Positions 8,758 through 16,522 of a DNA stretch of 64,000 nt are shown piece by piece. This DNA comes from Pacificispira sp002696645 (lineage in GTDB: Bacteria; Pseudomonadota; Alphaproteobacteria; UBA8366; Aestuariispiraceae). The stretch spans positions 124,001-188,000 of the forward strand of contig NZ_JBLZHU010000002.1 in the NCBI RefSeq assembly GCF_048892425.1, read 5' to 3'. Numbering within the stretch: the stretch's first letter is position 1; the number at the start of each line of letters is the position of its first letter. Made by a program: the position numbers and the translations under genes. Under the pieces are notes generated by a model. The model was not told the origin of the DNA, ran no database searches, and was given only the letters and a program-made list of their open reading frames with translations.

Positions 8758-9382
8758 AACCGCCGGATTGCTGTTGGCAGGCGGGCTGGCGCGCCGCATG
8801 GGGGGCGGTGACAAGGGCATGAAGCTGTTGGCCGGGCAATCCATCCTGCAGCACATCATAGGCCGCGTGAAGGATCAGGTGGAGGTCCTGGCGCTGAACG
8901 CCAATGGCGACCCATCACGCTTTACAGATTATGGTCTGATGGTGTTGCCCGATGTCATACAGGGGCAGCCAGGCCCCTTAGCCGGGGTTCTGACGGGTCT
9001 GGAATGGGCCCAACAGTCCCTACCGGATTGTGATTATGTCGCCACCTTCCCCACCGATGCGCCCTTCCTGCCAACAGATTTGGTCGACCGGCTATATGCC
9101 GCAATGAAAAAGGATGGGGCAGATATGGCCTGTGCCCGGTCCAATGGAAGGGACCATCCTGTGGTTGGCCTGTGGCCGGTTCGCCTGGCCGGTGATCTGC
9201 GTCAGGCCATGATCGACGACGACATCCGAAAGGTCGACCGCTGGACCGCGCGGCATAAATTAACCGTTGTCGACTTTCCCAGCGATTCAATTGATCCGTT
9301 CTTTAACGCCAACCATCCAGACGACCTGGCCGAAGCAGAAGCCCTGCTACAGCAAATCCCGAACAAACGGACTCGTTTGTGA
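8747..9382 (+). CDS. mobA: Molybdenum cofactor guanylyltransferase
   Basis: MobA links GMP from GTP to molybdopterin to form the guanine dinucleotide cofactor used by DMSO-reductase-family enzymes such as formate dehydrogenase. The protein has 211 residues. The N-terminal nucleotide-binding loop LLAGGLARRMGGGDKG, the TFPTDAPFLP metal-site segment, NGRDHPVVGLW and the C-terminal FFNANHPDDLAEAE are all present. ATG 8747 lies within the end of the cyclase gene (overlap of 11 bases), so translation is probably coupled. The next feature downstream is a strong palindrome at 9412-9439. Confidence 0.95.
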   Translation: MTHKTAGLLLAGGLARRMGGGDKGMKLLAGQSILQHIIGRVKDQVEVLALNANGDPSRFTDYGLMVLPDVIQGQPGPLAGVLTGLEWAQQSLPDCDYVATFPTDAPFLPTDLVDRLYAAMKKDGADMACARSNGRDHPVVGLWPVRLAGDLRQAMIDDDIRKVDRWTARHKLTVVDFPSDSIDPFFNANHPDDLAEAEALLQQIPNKRTRL

Positions 9383-9411
9383 CGACATATTTAATAACAA
9401 AACAAATAGTT

Positions 9412-9439
9412 AGAGCATCATGAGGGCGCATGATGCTCT
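9412..9439. repeat. Perfect palindrome between convergent mobA and cbiF
   Basis: The 11-base arms AGAGCATCATG (9412-9422) and CATGATGCTCT (9429-9439) are perfectly complementary around the six-base loop AGGGCG. The position between the ends of two convergent genes suits a bidirectional transcription end point, but no T-run follows either arm. It shares the GCATCATG/CATGATGC core with hairpins near 29.1, 47.35 and 58.27 kb, so it may belong to a dispersed palindromic repeat family. Confidence 0.7.
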
Positions 9440-9457
9440 GGCACGTTAAGGCCTGAC

Positions 9458-10210
9458 TTAAGGACGCAACACATGGGTATGGGTCGCGTCATACAATTTG
9501 CTGTCGTCAAACCCTTCCGGATTGAGGACGCGCCCGACCAGAATCAAGGCCGTCCGGGTGATGCCGGATGCTTTCACCTTGGGCCGGATATCGCCCAATG
9601 TGCCCTCGATAAAGGCCTGATCGGGCCAGCCGACGCGATACGCGATCACGACTGGACAGTCCGCGCCATAATGGGGCGTTAATTCCCGCACGACCTTCGC
9701 CAGATTGTTGATCGACAGATGGATCGCCAGCGTCGCACCACTGCGCCCCAGCGTGTCCAGATCTTCGCCCTGTGGCATGCCAGATGCCCGCACCGCCGTC
9801 CGGGTGATGATCACCGTCTGGCCAACGCCCGCCAGGGTCAGTTCCCGCTTCAACGCCGCCGCTGCTGCGGCATAGGCCGACACGCCCGGCGTCACATCAT
9901 AGTCAATGCCCAGCGCATCCAGACGCCGCATCTGTTCCGCCGTCGCGCCATAAATGGACGGATCGCCAGAATGCACGCGCGCCACATTCAGCCCCCTGGC
10001 ATGGGCATCCTCAATCTCCGCGATGATTTCTTCCAGATTCAGCGGGGCCGTATCAATCACCCGCGCCCCCTCTGGTGCTTCCGCAACAACTTCCGCCGGC
10101 ACCAGAGACCCGGCGTAAAGGCAAACCGGGCAGGATTGAATCAGCTTCAATCCCCGCACCGTAATCAAATCCGGTGCGCCGGGTCCTGCTCCAATAAAAT
10201 GAACTGTCAT
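9458..10210 (-). CDS. cbiF: Precorrin-4/cobalt-precorrin-4 C11-methyltransferase
   Basis: CbiF (CobM) moves a methyl group from S-adenosylmethionine to C11 of the contracted corrin ring. The protein has 250 residues. It shows the family's N-terminal VHFIGAGPGAPDLITVRG, YAGSLVP, RVHSGDPSIYGATAEQ and YDVTPGVSAYAAAAA motifs. It is the last gene of the minus-strand cobalamin operon. The gap of 514 bases to the preceding cbiGH gene is filled almost wholly by the GxxExxY cassette, whereas the other genes of the operon overlap, which argues that the cassette came in later. Confidence 0.95.
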   Translation of the reverse strand: MTVHFIGAGPGAPDLITVRGLKLIQSCPVCLYAGSLVPAEVVAEAPEGARVIDTAPLNLEEIIAEIEDAHARGLNVARVHSGDPSIYGATAEQMRRLDALGIDYDVTPGVSAYAAAAAALKRELTLAGVGQTVIITRTAVRASGMPQGEDLDTLGRSGATLAIHLSINNLAKVVRELTPHYGADCPVVIAYRVGWPDQAFIEGTLGDIRPKVKASGITRTALILVGRVLNPEGFDDSKLYDATHTHVLRP

Positions 10211-10237
10211 ATAAAATTACCTTTTCGAATAGTTTGG

Positions 10238-10717
10238 AACCGCAAAGGGCGCGGAGGAGGCGCAAAGGACGCGAAGTAAAGTTAGCGATCGTCCAGCCCA
10301 TTTACGAATCGCTGAATTCCGTTCTTGATCCTGGATGTATTGAAGTTAATCAAAAACCCCAGCCGATAGGGTCCTAGCTTCAAATAGCTCAAGACTTGGG
10401 CCCGATGAACATCGGTGATTGTCTCAACCGATTTTAACTCAACAACAACCAACTCATTGACAAGCATATCCAATCGGTACCCACGCTCGATAACCAGCCC
10501 TTTGTATGTCAGCGGAAGAGCCTTTTGGGTTTCAACAAACAGGCCACGTTCGGATAACTCATAGGCCAAACAAGTTTCATACGCTCCTTCAAGCAGTCCA
10601 GGCCCTAGTGCCCGATGCACCGACAGCGCTGAATCTATAATCTGCTTTCCAATCTGATTCTCATCCATAATCAATTTCCTTGGCGTCCTTTGCGCCTCCT
10701 CCGCGCCCTTTGCGGTT
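10238..10717. mobile_element. Cassette-like element: GxxExxY gene flanked by 39-bp inverted repeats
   Basis: The left end (10238-10276) and right end (10679-10717) are inverted copies of one 39-base sequence with a single mismatch. The repeats are built from CGCAAAGG-type modules around GCGGAGGAGGCG. They enclose one gene and nothing else, giving a 480-bp unit. AGTTT occurs two bases outside each end (10231-10235 and 10720-10724) and could be a short target duplication, but five bases is weak evidence. No transposase is encoded, so movement would have to be helped in trans or occur by recombination between repeats. The unit separates cbiGH from cbiF. Confidence 0.7.
10282..10674 (-). CDS. GxxExxY family protein
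   Basis: The protein has 130 residues and the name-giving motif GLLEGAY (in LGPGLLEGAYETCLAYEL). It also has a PD-(D/E)XK-like core: YRLDMLVNELVVVELKSVETI, where D, E and the ELK lysine are at nuclease-like positions. The C-terminus LRLGFLINFN-type segment and FVNGLDDR also fit the family. The biochemical role of GxxExxY proteins is not known to me; the fold suggests nucleic-acid binding or cleavage. It lies inside perfect-looking inverted repeats within the cobalamin operon and has no visible link to cobalamin, so it is best seen as a passenger. Confidence 0.88.
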   Translation of the reverse strand: MIMDENQIGKQIIDSALSVHRALGPGLLEGAYETCLAYELSERGLFVETQKALPLTYKGLVIERGYRLDMLVNELVVVELKSVETITDVHRAQVLSYLKLGPYRLGFLINFNTSRIKNGIQRFVNGLDDR

Positions 10718-10724
10718 AAAGTTT

Positions 10725-12536
10725 CTATAACCGCTTATCTGCATAGCCGCGCGGGGTGAAGGCGCGGGGTGTGCCGGCATGGTCGAAGGCCCGCGTTGTG
10801 GAACTGCCGATCACCACCAGGGTGAACATATCCACTACGGACGGGTCAAAATCCTGCAATGTCGTGACCGTCACGCTTTCTTCCGGGCGGCCCAATTGGC
10901 GACACAGGGCGACCGGCGTTGTTGGTGGACGTTGCGTCAAAAAGACTTCACGCGCTTCTGGCAATAATGTGCGGCGGCGCTTGCTTTGGGGATTGTAGAA
11001 GGCGGTGACAAAATCCCCCTGGGCGGCAGCAGCCAGACGCTGGCGGATCGCTGCAACTGGTGTCAGCAGATCTGACAGGCTGATCAGGCAGAAATCATGC
11101 CCCATCGGGGCCCCCAGTCGCGCAGCCGCCAGTTGGAAGGCAGAAATGCCAGGCACAACCTCAACATCCACGGCCATAAGGCTGCGGTCCTGCGTTTCTG
11201 CCAGAAGCTCGAAAACCAGGGTTGCCAGCGCATAGATACCGGGATCACCAGAGCAGACCAGGGAAACCGTCTGTCCTTGTGCCGCCAAGGCCAGAGCCTT
11301 TGCCGCCCGGGCCTCTTCTGCACCCAGATCGGACTCATAGACCGGTTTGTCCCCGATCAGATCGGCGGCGAGATCCAGATACAGCCGATATCCCACCACC
11401 GCGTCAGATGCCAGAATGGCTCGTGCAGCCGCCCCGGTGCGATAGGCCGCATCCCCAGGTCCAACCCCCACGACGAAGAGCCGCCCCGGCGCGCGCCCGG
11501 CACTGATGTCCACAGACGCACCTTGAGCCCGCGCAATGGCGCAGGTATAGGGGCCGCTGCGGCGCTTTTCCGTGACAAATCGCGCCGTTCGGCCTGCCAG
11601 GGCCAGCGCGGATGCCTCCGCCACGCCATGACAGCCGATTTCCTGAAAAACCACGTCAGACGGATTGGGCAGATGGGGTGTCAGGGCTTCCAATTCCGCA
11701 GCCGTGAACAGGCGAATGGGGCGATCCAGAGCCTGAGAAACTGCCTTCAGCGCCGCCTCATCCCCTTTCAAATCCACCGTGCCGATGGCGGCGATGGCAC
11801 ACGGGTCCAGCCCGGTATCGGCCAAAACAGACTGCACGAAGTCTACCAGACCGTCTGCCGGGGCGTGGCGTTCACAGCCAATACCAATGGCCAGGCTGGG
11901 GGGCGTCAAAACCACCTGACCCGTGGCGGGTTCCACCTGTCGATCCGTGATCAGGACCTGCGGCACCTCGCCCGGTACCACAGATTGAAACACTTCCTTG
12001 GGCGGCCAGCTTGGATCCCCGCATTCCGGGCGCAGGGTCACCGTTTCCCCGGCCAACAGCCGTGCCGTCACAGATTTCACGGCCTGCGGGGTTTTCAGGG
12101 TCCAGCCCGCGGGTGGATCATCCAGCGCAAACCCAAGCGTGCGGTCCCCGGCGGTCGTAATGGCGGCTGTCCCACCCAATCCATCAGCCAGCTGTGTTGC
12201 CAGGGAGTTTGCCCCGCGATGGCCCCCCAACAGCGGAACCACCATCGTTCCGTCTTCAGACACGGACAGAACCGGCGCATCCTGCCACTTATCCGCGGCC
12301 AGGGGGGCCAGCGCCCGAATCAATATCCCTGCCGCACACAGGCCGATCACCGTCCACCCCTGAGCATATAATTCCCGCAGGCAGGCCAGCGTATCGTCAA
12401 AAACATGATCCGCACCGATCACGCGGTCCGCCTTGCCGTAAATAACAGCGCTGGGCAGGATTTCACGGGCGCGCAAGGCGGTTTCTGCGCCACGCTGGGT
12501 CAGCACGACCAGGGCAATGGGGGTCTGATGGGTCAT
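10725..12536 (-). CDS. cbiGH: CbiG-CbiH fusion: cobalt-precorrin-5A hydrolase / cobalt-precorrin-3B C17-methyltransferase
   Basis: The protein has 603 residues made of two parts. The N-terminal half is CbiG: LCAAGILIRALAPL, a PLLGGHRGAN segment, then the C-terminal CbiG domain with IGIGCERHAP and AAIGTVDLKGDEAAL. CbiG opens the delta-lactone and releases acetaldehyde. The C-terminal half, from about residue 348 (LFVVGVGPGDAAYRT), is the SAM-dependent C17-methyltransferase that contracts the ring, with SLVCSGDPGIYALATLVFE, VEVVPGISAFQLAAARLG and FYNPQSKRR. CbiG belongs to the oxygen-independent pathway. The ATG overlaps the stop of cbiL (ATGA). Confidence 0.93.
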   Translation of the reverse strand: MTHQTPIALVVLTQRGAETALRAREILPSAVIYGKADRVIGADHVFDDTLACLRELYAQGWTVIGLCAAGILIRALAPLAADKWQDAPVLSVSEDGTMVVPLLGGHRGANSLATQLADGLGGTAAITTAGDRTLGFALDDPPAGWTLKTPQAVKSVTARLLAGETVTLRPECGDPSWPPKEVFQSVVPGEVPQVLITDRQVEPATGQVVLTPPSLAIGIGCERHAPADGLVDFVQSVLADTGLDPCAIAAIGTVDLKGDEAALKAVSQALDRPIRLFTAAELEALTPHLPNPSDVVFQEIGCHGVAEASALALAGRTARFVTEKRRSGPYTCAIARAQGASVDISAGRAPGRLFVVGVGPGDAAYRTGAAARAILASDAVVGYRLYLDLAADLIGDKPVYESDLGAEEARAAKALALAAQGQTVSLVCSGDPGIYALATLVFELLAETQDRSLMAVDVEVVPGISAFQLAAARLGAPMGHDFCLISLSDLLTPVAAIRQRLAAAAQGDFVTAFYNPQSKRRRTLLPEAREVFLTQRPPTTPVALCRQLGRPEESVTVTTLQDFDPSVVDMFTLVVIGSSTTRAFDHAGTPRAFTPRGYADKRL

Positions 12537-13276
12537 TCCGCGGCCTCACCCACGCCATTGATCCACGCATCCCGGCGGCGATGCACCAGCACCATGGAGA
12601 AATAGGGAGCTGTTTCATGGGGATAGTCCGACAGGGCACAGACGGTCTGGCGATCCCCCATCGTGGCGTGACCGATATAGCGGGCCTGATCCATCAATCC
12701 CGTGGCCTCCAAGGCCCGGCGCAGTTTTGGCAAATGCCGCCCGATCTTGATGATCGCAGCCGCGTCGATTTCCTCCAAGCGCTTGATCAGGACGTCTTCG
12801 TCCAGGGGGGCGGGCAGGATGGTCAGAACATCATTGCGCGCCGCCAGCGGTGCCCCGGTCGCCGCTGCTGTCGCCATCAGGGAGGAAACGCCGGGCACAA
12901 CCTCCACTGTGAACTGATCGGACAGGCGCCCGAACAAATACATGAAAGACCCATAGAAAAAGGGATCCCCCTCGCATAAAACAGCGACATCCCGGCCAGC
13001 TTTCAGATGATCCGCGATGGTCAGGGCAGCATCGTCATAGACCTGTTGCGCCGGGAAGCGTTTCACATCCATCGGCATGCGAATGGCGATTTCGATGTGA
13101 TGGCCATCCAGATGCGGCGCTGCGATGCTGCGGGCCAGCGACTCCCCCTCCAGCGGTGCAGGCCAGGCCAGAACAGGGACAGATTTCAAAATCCGCAGTG
13201 CTTTCAGCGTGATCAGTTCCGGATCACCGGGCCCAACGCCCAATCCGTATAATGTGCCAAGAACCGGATCCGTCAT
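12533..13276 (-). CDS. cbiL: Precorrin-2/cobalt-factor II C20-methyltransferase
   Basis: CbiL (CobI) methylates C20 of the tetrapyrrole with S-adenosylmethionine. The protein has 247 residues with the N-terminal YGLGVGPGDPELITLKALR, VAVLCEGDPFFYGSFMYL, VEVVPGVSSLMATAAATG and a C-terminal region typical of the subgroup (KIGRHLPKLRRALE). ATGA overlaps join it both to cbiET upstream and to cbiGH downstream, so the genes are very probably co-translated. Confidence 0.94.
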   Translation of the reverse strand: MTDPVLGTLYGLGVGPGDPELITLKALRILKSVPVLAWPAPLEGESLARSIAAPHLDGHHIEIAIRMPMDVKRFPAQQVYDDAALTIADHLKAGRDVAVLCEGDPFFYGSFMYLFGRLSDQFTVEVVPGVSSLMATAAATGAPLAARNDVLTILPAPLDEDVLIKRLEEIDAAAIIKIGRHLPKLRRALEATGLMDQARYIGHATMGDRQTVCALSDYPHETAPYFSMVLVHRRRDAWINGVGEAAE

Positions 13277-14493
13277 AAGGGTTTCCTAATCGAATATTGC
13301 GTCACAGGCATCAGGGGGCGCCAGCCATGATAAGGCCCGACAGGCTCCAGGCGGGACACAGCGATGCGGGCCAAATCCCCACCCCAGTCTGCGAACAGGC
13401 CCGCCAGGCGGGTCTCGCTTTCCATCGTCACCGCATTGGCAACCAGCATGCCGCCGGGGGCCAAACGCTCCCACGCGATTTCCGCCATGCTGGATTTGGA
13501 AACGCCGCCACCCAGAAAAATTGCATCCGGTGCGCCTTTGATCTCGCCATAGGCTTCCGGTGCAGGGCCTTCGATCAGGTCCAAATGGGGCGTCCCCAGG
13601 CTGGCGGCATTGCGGGCGATCAGGCGACAGCGGGTCTTGTCCCGCTCTATCGCAACCGCCCTGCCTCCGGCGCGCATCCATTCAATGCCGACAGAGCCAC
13701 ATCCGGCACCGACATCCCACAGCATCGCCCCCCGGCGCGGCATCAGTTTCGCCAGGGTCGCGGCGCGAACCTCTCGCTTGGTCATCTGACCATCGTGGTG
13801 AAAAGCCTCATCGGGCAATCCCGGCACCTTCGATAAAATCGCTGCACCAGGTTCCGGCTGAAGCAGCACCGCGATTGTGTTCAGGTCCGCACCGGCGGGG
13901 ATATCCCAGCCCCGGGCCACACCTTCGATCACCCGCTGTTTCGGGCCGCCCAGATGTTCCAGGACCACGACTGAACTTGCCCCATAGCCTTCCGCTGTCA
14001 GCAGGCCCGCTACCTGGGCCGGGGTTTCAGCATTTTCCGACAGAATGAACAACCGCGCGCCGGGTTCCAGATGGGCGGAAAGCAGACTCAAAGGGCGTCC
14101 ATGCAGGGTCAGGCGTGTCACCTCTTCCAGCGGCCAGCCCAGATGGGCGGCGGCCAGGGAAAATGCGCCGGGCGCGGGCAGAACTGTTAAAGCATCACGC
14201 CCGAAGGCCCGCCCCAGGGTGACCCCGATGCCATAGCTCATGGGATCGCCGGTTGCCAGGACACAGACGGCCCGGCCTTTGCGGGCGGCCAGGTCCGCGA
14301 CGGTATCGCTCAGCGGTGTACGCCAGGTCAGCCGCTCCGCCTTATGGGAGGCGGGGATCATGGCCAGATGCCGATCGCCCCCGACCAGAACCTCAGCCCC
14401 CTCAATCAGGGCACGGCCAGCCGGGGCAACGGCGTCCAGGCCATCCTCCCCAATGCCAATGATGGATAACCATGCAGCGGATTTTGCGGTCAT
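13273..14493 (-). CDS. cbiET: CbiE-CbiT fusion: cobalt-precorrin-7 C5-methyltransferase / cobalt-precorrin-6B C15-methyltransferase (decarboxylating)
   Basis: The protein has 406 residues and corresponds to CobL. Residues about 8-210 form a CbiE-type methyltransferase (LSIIGIGEDGLDAVAPAGRAL, CVLATGDPMSYGIGVTLGR, LPAPGAFSLAAAHLGWPLEEV). Residues about 230-405 form the CbiT part, a Rossmann methyltransferase with MTKREVRAATLAKLMP and the SAM site LWDVGAGCGSVGIEW. It carries out two methylations and the decarboxylation of the C12 acetate. Its start touches the end of cbiC and its stop overlaps cbiL. Confidence 0.94.
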   Translation of the reverse strand: MTAKSAAWLSIIGIGEDGLDAVAPAGRALIEGAEVLVGGDRHLAMIPASHKAERLTWRTPLSDTVADLAARKGRAVCVLATGDPMSYGIGVTLGRAFGRDALTVLPAPGAFSLAAAHLGWPLEEVTRLTLHGRPLSLLSAHLEPGARLFILSENAETPAQVAGLLTAEGYGASSVVVLEHLGGPKQRVIEGVARGWDIPAGADLNTIAVLLQPEPGAAILSKVPGLPDEAFHHDGQMTKREVRAATLAKLMPRRGAMLWDVGAGCGSVGIEWMRAGGRAVAIERDKTRCRLIARNAASLGTPHLDLIEGPAPEAYGEIKGAPDAIFLGGGVSKSSMAEIAWERLAPGGMLVANAVTMESETRLAGLFADWGGDLARIAVSRLEPVGPYHGWRPLMPVTQYSIRKPL

Positions 14494-15149
14494 TATGTGT
14501 CCAGGCTCCCGGTCAAGGCGTTGACGGCGGCGGCGGCAAGGGCGCTGCCTCCTTCCCGCCCGGTCAGGGCGATATAGGGAAGGCCCGACTCGATCAAGGC
14601 CTGTTTCGATTCAGTGGCCCCGACAAAACCGACCGGAAATCCCAGAATCAAGGCCGGTTTCGGGAAGCCCTCATGGATACGTTCCAGCAAATGAAACAGG
14701 GCGGTGGGCGCATTGCCGATTGCAACGACGGCACCCGCCAACCAGGGCTGCCACAGATCAACAGCCGCCGCGGATCGGGTCGTGCCCAGCCGCTGGGCCA
14801 GGGGGGCGACGGCCCCTAATCCCAAGGTGCACATTACCTCGTTGCGCTTGGGCAGGCGGCTGCGGATGATGCCTTTCGACACCATTTCAACATCGCACAG
14901 GATGGGCTTTCCCGCCGCCAGGGCCTGGCGGCCCGCCTCTGCCGCCCCCGCACTGGCCCGCAAACCGGTCACAACATCCGGCCGCCCACAGGTATGGATC
15001 AAGCGGATGGCGACATCGTGCAATTCGTCTGGCACAGCAGACAGATCCGACGCCTCCCGGATCAGGCGGGCGCTTTCCCGGTAGATTTCCGCCGGGTCCT
15101 TGATATAGCGATAGGGGGGAGAGGCCGTCACGATACCGATCCCCGTCAA
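14493..15149 (-). CDS. cbiC: Precorrin-8X/cobalt-precorrin-8 methylmutase
   Basis: CbiC (CobH) moves the C11 methyl group to C12, giving hydrogenobyrinate or cobyrinate. The protein has 218 residues, a normal length. RLIHTCGRPDVV carries the expected catalytic His (H52). ILCDVEMVSKGI, LPKRNEVMCTLG, GFPVGFVGATESKQAL and LTGREGGSALAAAAVNAL are all family hallmarks. The start overlaps the cbiX stop (ATGA). Confidence 0.95.
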   Translation of the reverse strand: MTGIGIVTASPPYRYIKDPAEIYRESARLIREASDLSAVPDELHDVAIRLIHTCGRPDVVTGLRASAGAAEAGRQALAAGKPILCDVEMVSKGIIRSRLPKRNEVMCTLGLGAVAPLAQRLGTTRSAAAVDLWQPWLAGAVVAIGNAPTALFHLLERIHEGFPKPALILGFPVGFVGATESKQALIESGLPYIALTGREGGSALAAAAVNALTGSLDT

Positions 15150-16354
15150 TCCGGTTTCGGCAACGTCACACCTTCCGTCATGCTGCGCGGACCATGCGGA
15201 TGATCCGCCTGAGGATAGGGATGGTGGTGGTGATCGTGCCCATGATCATGCCCGTGTCCATGTCCGTGGTCGTGGTCATGACTGTGGCCGTGTTGGTGGT
15301 CGTGCCCATGGTCATGAGAATGATCGTGGTCATGCGGGTGTTCATGGTCGTGGTCGTGGTCATGACTGTGCCCATGATCGTGACTGTGCCCATGATCTTC
15401 TGCCGGACCGGTGCCGATGCCTTCGACGTGGTGGTGATGGCTTTCCTGCGGTAGGCCGACCTCGTCTTCGAAGCCCAGAACCTGGTTGCGGTATTTGCAC
15501 ATCTGGCAATTCATGTTGTTCGCGCCCTCGACAATCTCAAACAGGCGCTCTGCAAAGGTTTCCATGACCATCGGATGATCATTCAGATAGCCGGCCTTCA
15601 CGAATTCCAGCTCCGGGTGCCGGGCGGCGACCTGGTCTGTGTAATCATAGATGCGTTTGATCAGAATGCCGGTGAACAGGAAATAGGGGAACACGACAAT
15701 CCGCTTGTATCCCATACGGGCGCAATGCTCCAGGGCGGGCTCTACCAGCGGGAAGGTCACACCGGAATACCCGACTTCCATCCAGCCAAAGCCCATGCCC
15801 TCCCACAGCATCCGTGCCACTTTGGCGACATTGGAGTTGGCATCGGGATCAGACGCGCCACGTCCGATGACGCATAACAGGGTTTCATGCCGGGAAATGG
15901 CGGGATCCAGCGGGGCCAGGGCCTCTTCGATGCGCCCGGCAGCCGCCTTCAGCATTTTCAGATCCACCGCCAGTTCACGGCCATATTTGATCGACAGGCC
16001 GGGATTTTGTGCCTGATAGGTGTTCAGGACGGACGGGATGTCATTTTTCGCATGGCCCGCGGCAAACAACATGCCCGGCACGGCCAGCACGCGGGTCACG
16101 CCCTGCTCTTGCAGCTTATCCAGACCAGTGCGGATGATCGGTGTCGCGAATTCCAGAAAGCCATATTCGACCGGCAGATGCGGAAAGCGGGCCTTCATGG
16201 CCTGGGCGATCTGCTCAAATTCCGACACGGCACCAACGTCGCGGCTGCCATGGCCACAGATCATGATACCGACCTTGTCGTCGTCAATATGGGTGGGAAT
16301 CGAAAATTGGGTATCAACGGTCGCTGAGAGCGCCGCGGCTGTATTATTGGACAT
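15146..16354 (-). CDS. cbiX: Sirohydrochlorin cobaltochelatase, long form with Fe-S motif and His-rich tail
   Basis: CbiX inserts cobalt into sirohydrochlorin and so commits the pathway to early cobalt insertion. The protein has 402 residues from ATG 16354, which has GGGGG just upstream; an in-frame ATG at 16447 is possible but its extension is Arg-rich and unlike the family. The first half has IMICGHGSRD with the metal-site His, and the second half has VIGRGASDPDANSNVAK. MNCQMCKYR (about residue 280) is the MxCxxC cluster motif of long CbiX proteins. The last ~90 residues are a striking HDHGHSHDH-type repeat, presumably for cobalt storage or delivery. The coding DNA there is low-complexity. 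Confidence 0.95.
   Translation of the reverse strand: MSNNTAAALSATVDTQFSIPTHIDDDKVGIMICGHGSRDVGAVSEFEQIAQAMKARFPHLPVEYGFLEFATPIIRTGLDKLQEQGVTRVLAVPGMLFAAGHAKNDIPSVLNTYQAQNPGLSIKYGRELAVDLKMLKAAAGRIEEALAPLDPAISRHETLLCVIGRGASDPDANSNVAKVARMLWEGMGFGWMEVGYSGVTFPLVEPALEHCARMGYKRIVVFPYFLFTGILIKRIYDYTDQVAARHPELEFVKAGYLNDHPMVMETFAERLFEIVEGANNMNCQMCKYRNQVLGFEDEVGLPQESHHHHVEGIGTGPAEDHGHSHDHGHSHDHDHDHEHPHDHDHSHDHGHDHQHGHSHDHDHGHGHGHDHGHDHHHHPYPQADHPHGPRSMTEGVTLPKPD
15190..15455 (-). repeat. Low-complexity His/Asp codon repeat inside cbiX
   Basis: The DNA is a run of imperfect CATGAC/CACGAC/CATGGC codons encoding the metal-binding-like tail of CbiX (HxH and HDHxH patterns, ending in HHHH). The length of such tracts varies readily by slippage. 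It is protein-coding and in frame throughout, with no sign of disruption. Confidence 0.85.
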
Positions 16355-16522
16355 ATTTGCCCCCGTCCTGGCTTGGGTTCTTATTAAGGCTCCACGCATC
16401 CGACCCAAATTTGCCCCCGTGTCGGTGGGGTGCTCATGGACTGACACCTAACAGACCCAACACGACCCGTCAGCCGAAAAACCGTCCGGCTTTAAAAGGT
16501 TTGCGACAGGGCCGGATTTACA

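Noticed and set aside
11097..12371. Long open frame on the plus strand, opposite cbiGH
   Set aside because: It is antisense to a well-supported fusion gene, shows no recognisable motif and reflects codon bias in high-GC DNA.
15194..15454. Open frame opposite the His-rich tail of CbiX, rich in Val/Met
   Set aside because: It is a direct consequence of the CATGAC-type codon repeat on the other strand.
16355..16522. Possible cobalamin riboswitch ahead of cbiX (an AGCCAGGA-like stretch near 16365 on the minus strand)
   Set aside because: Only a part of the B12-box is matched; the GCCACTG-type and CCCGCAACTG-type conserved parts are missing and the region is too short for a full element.
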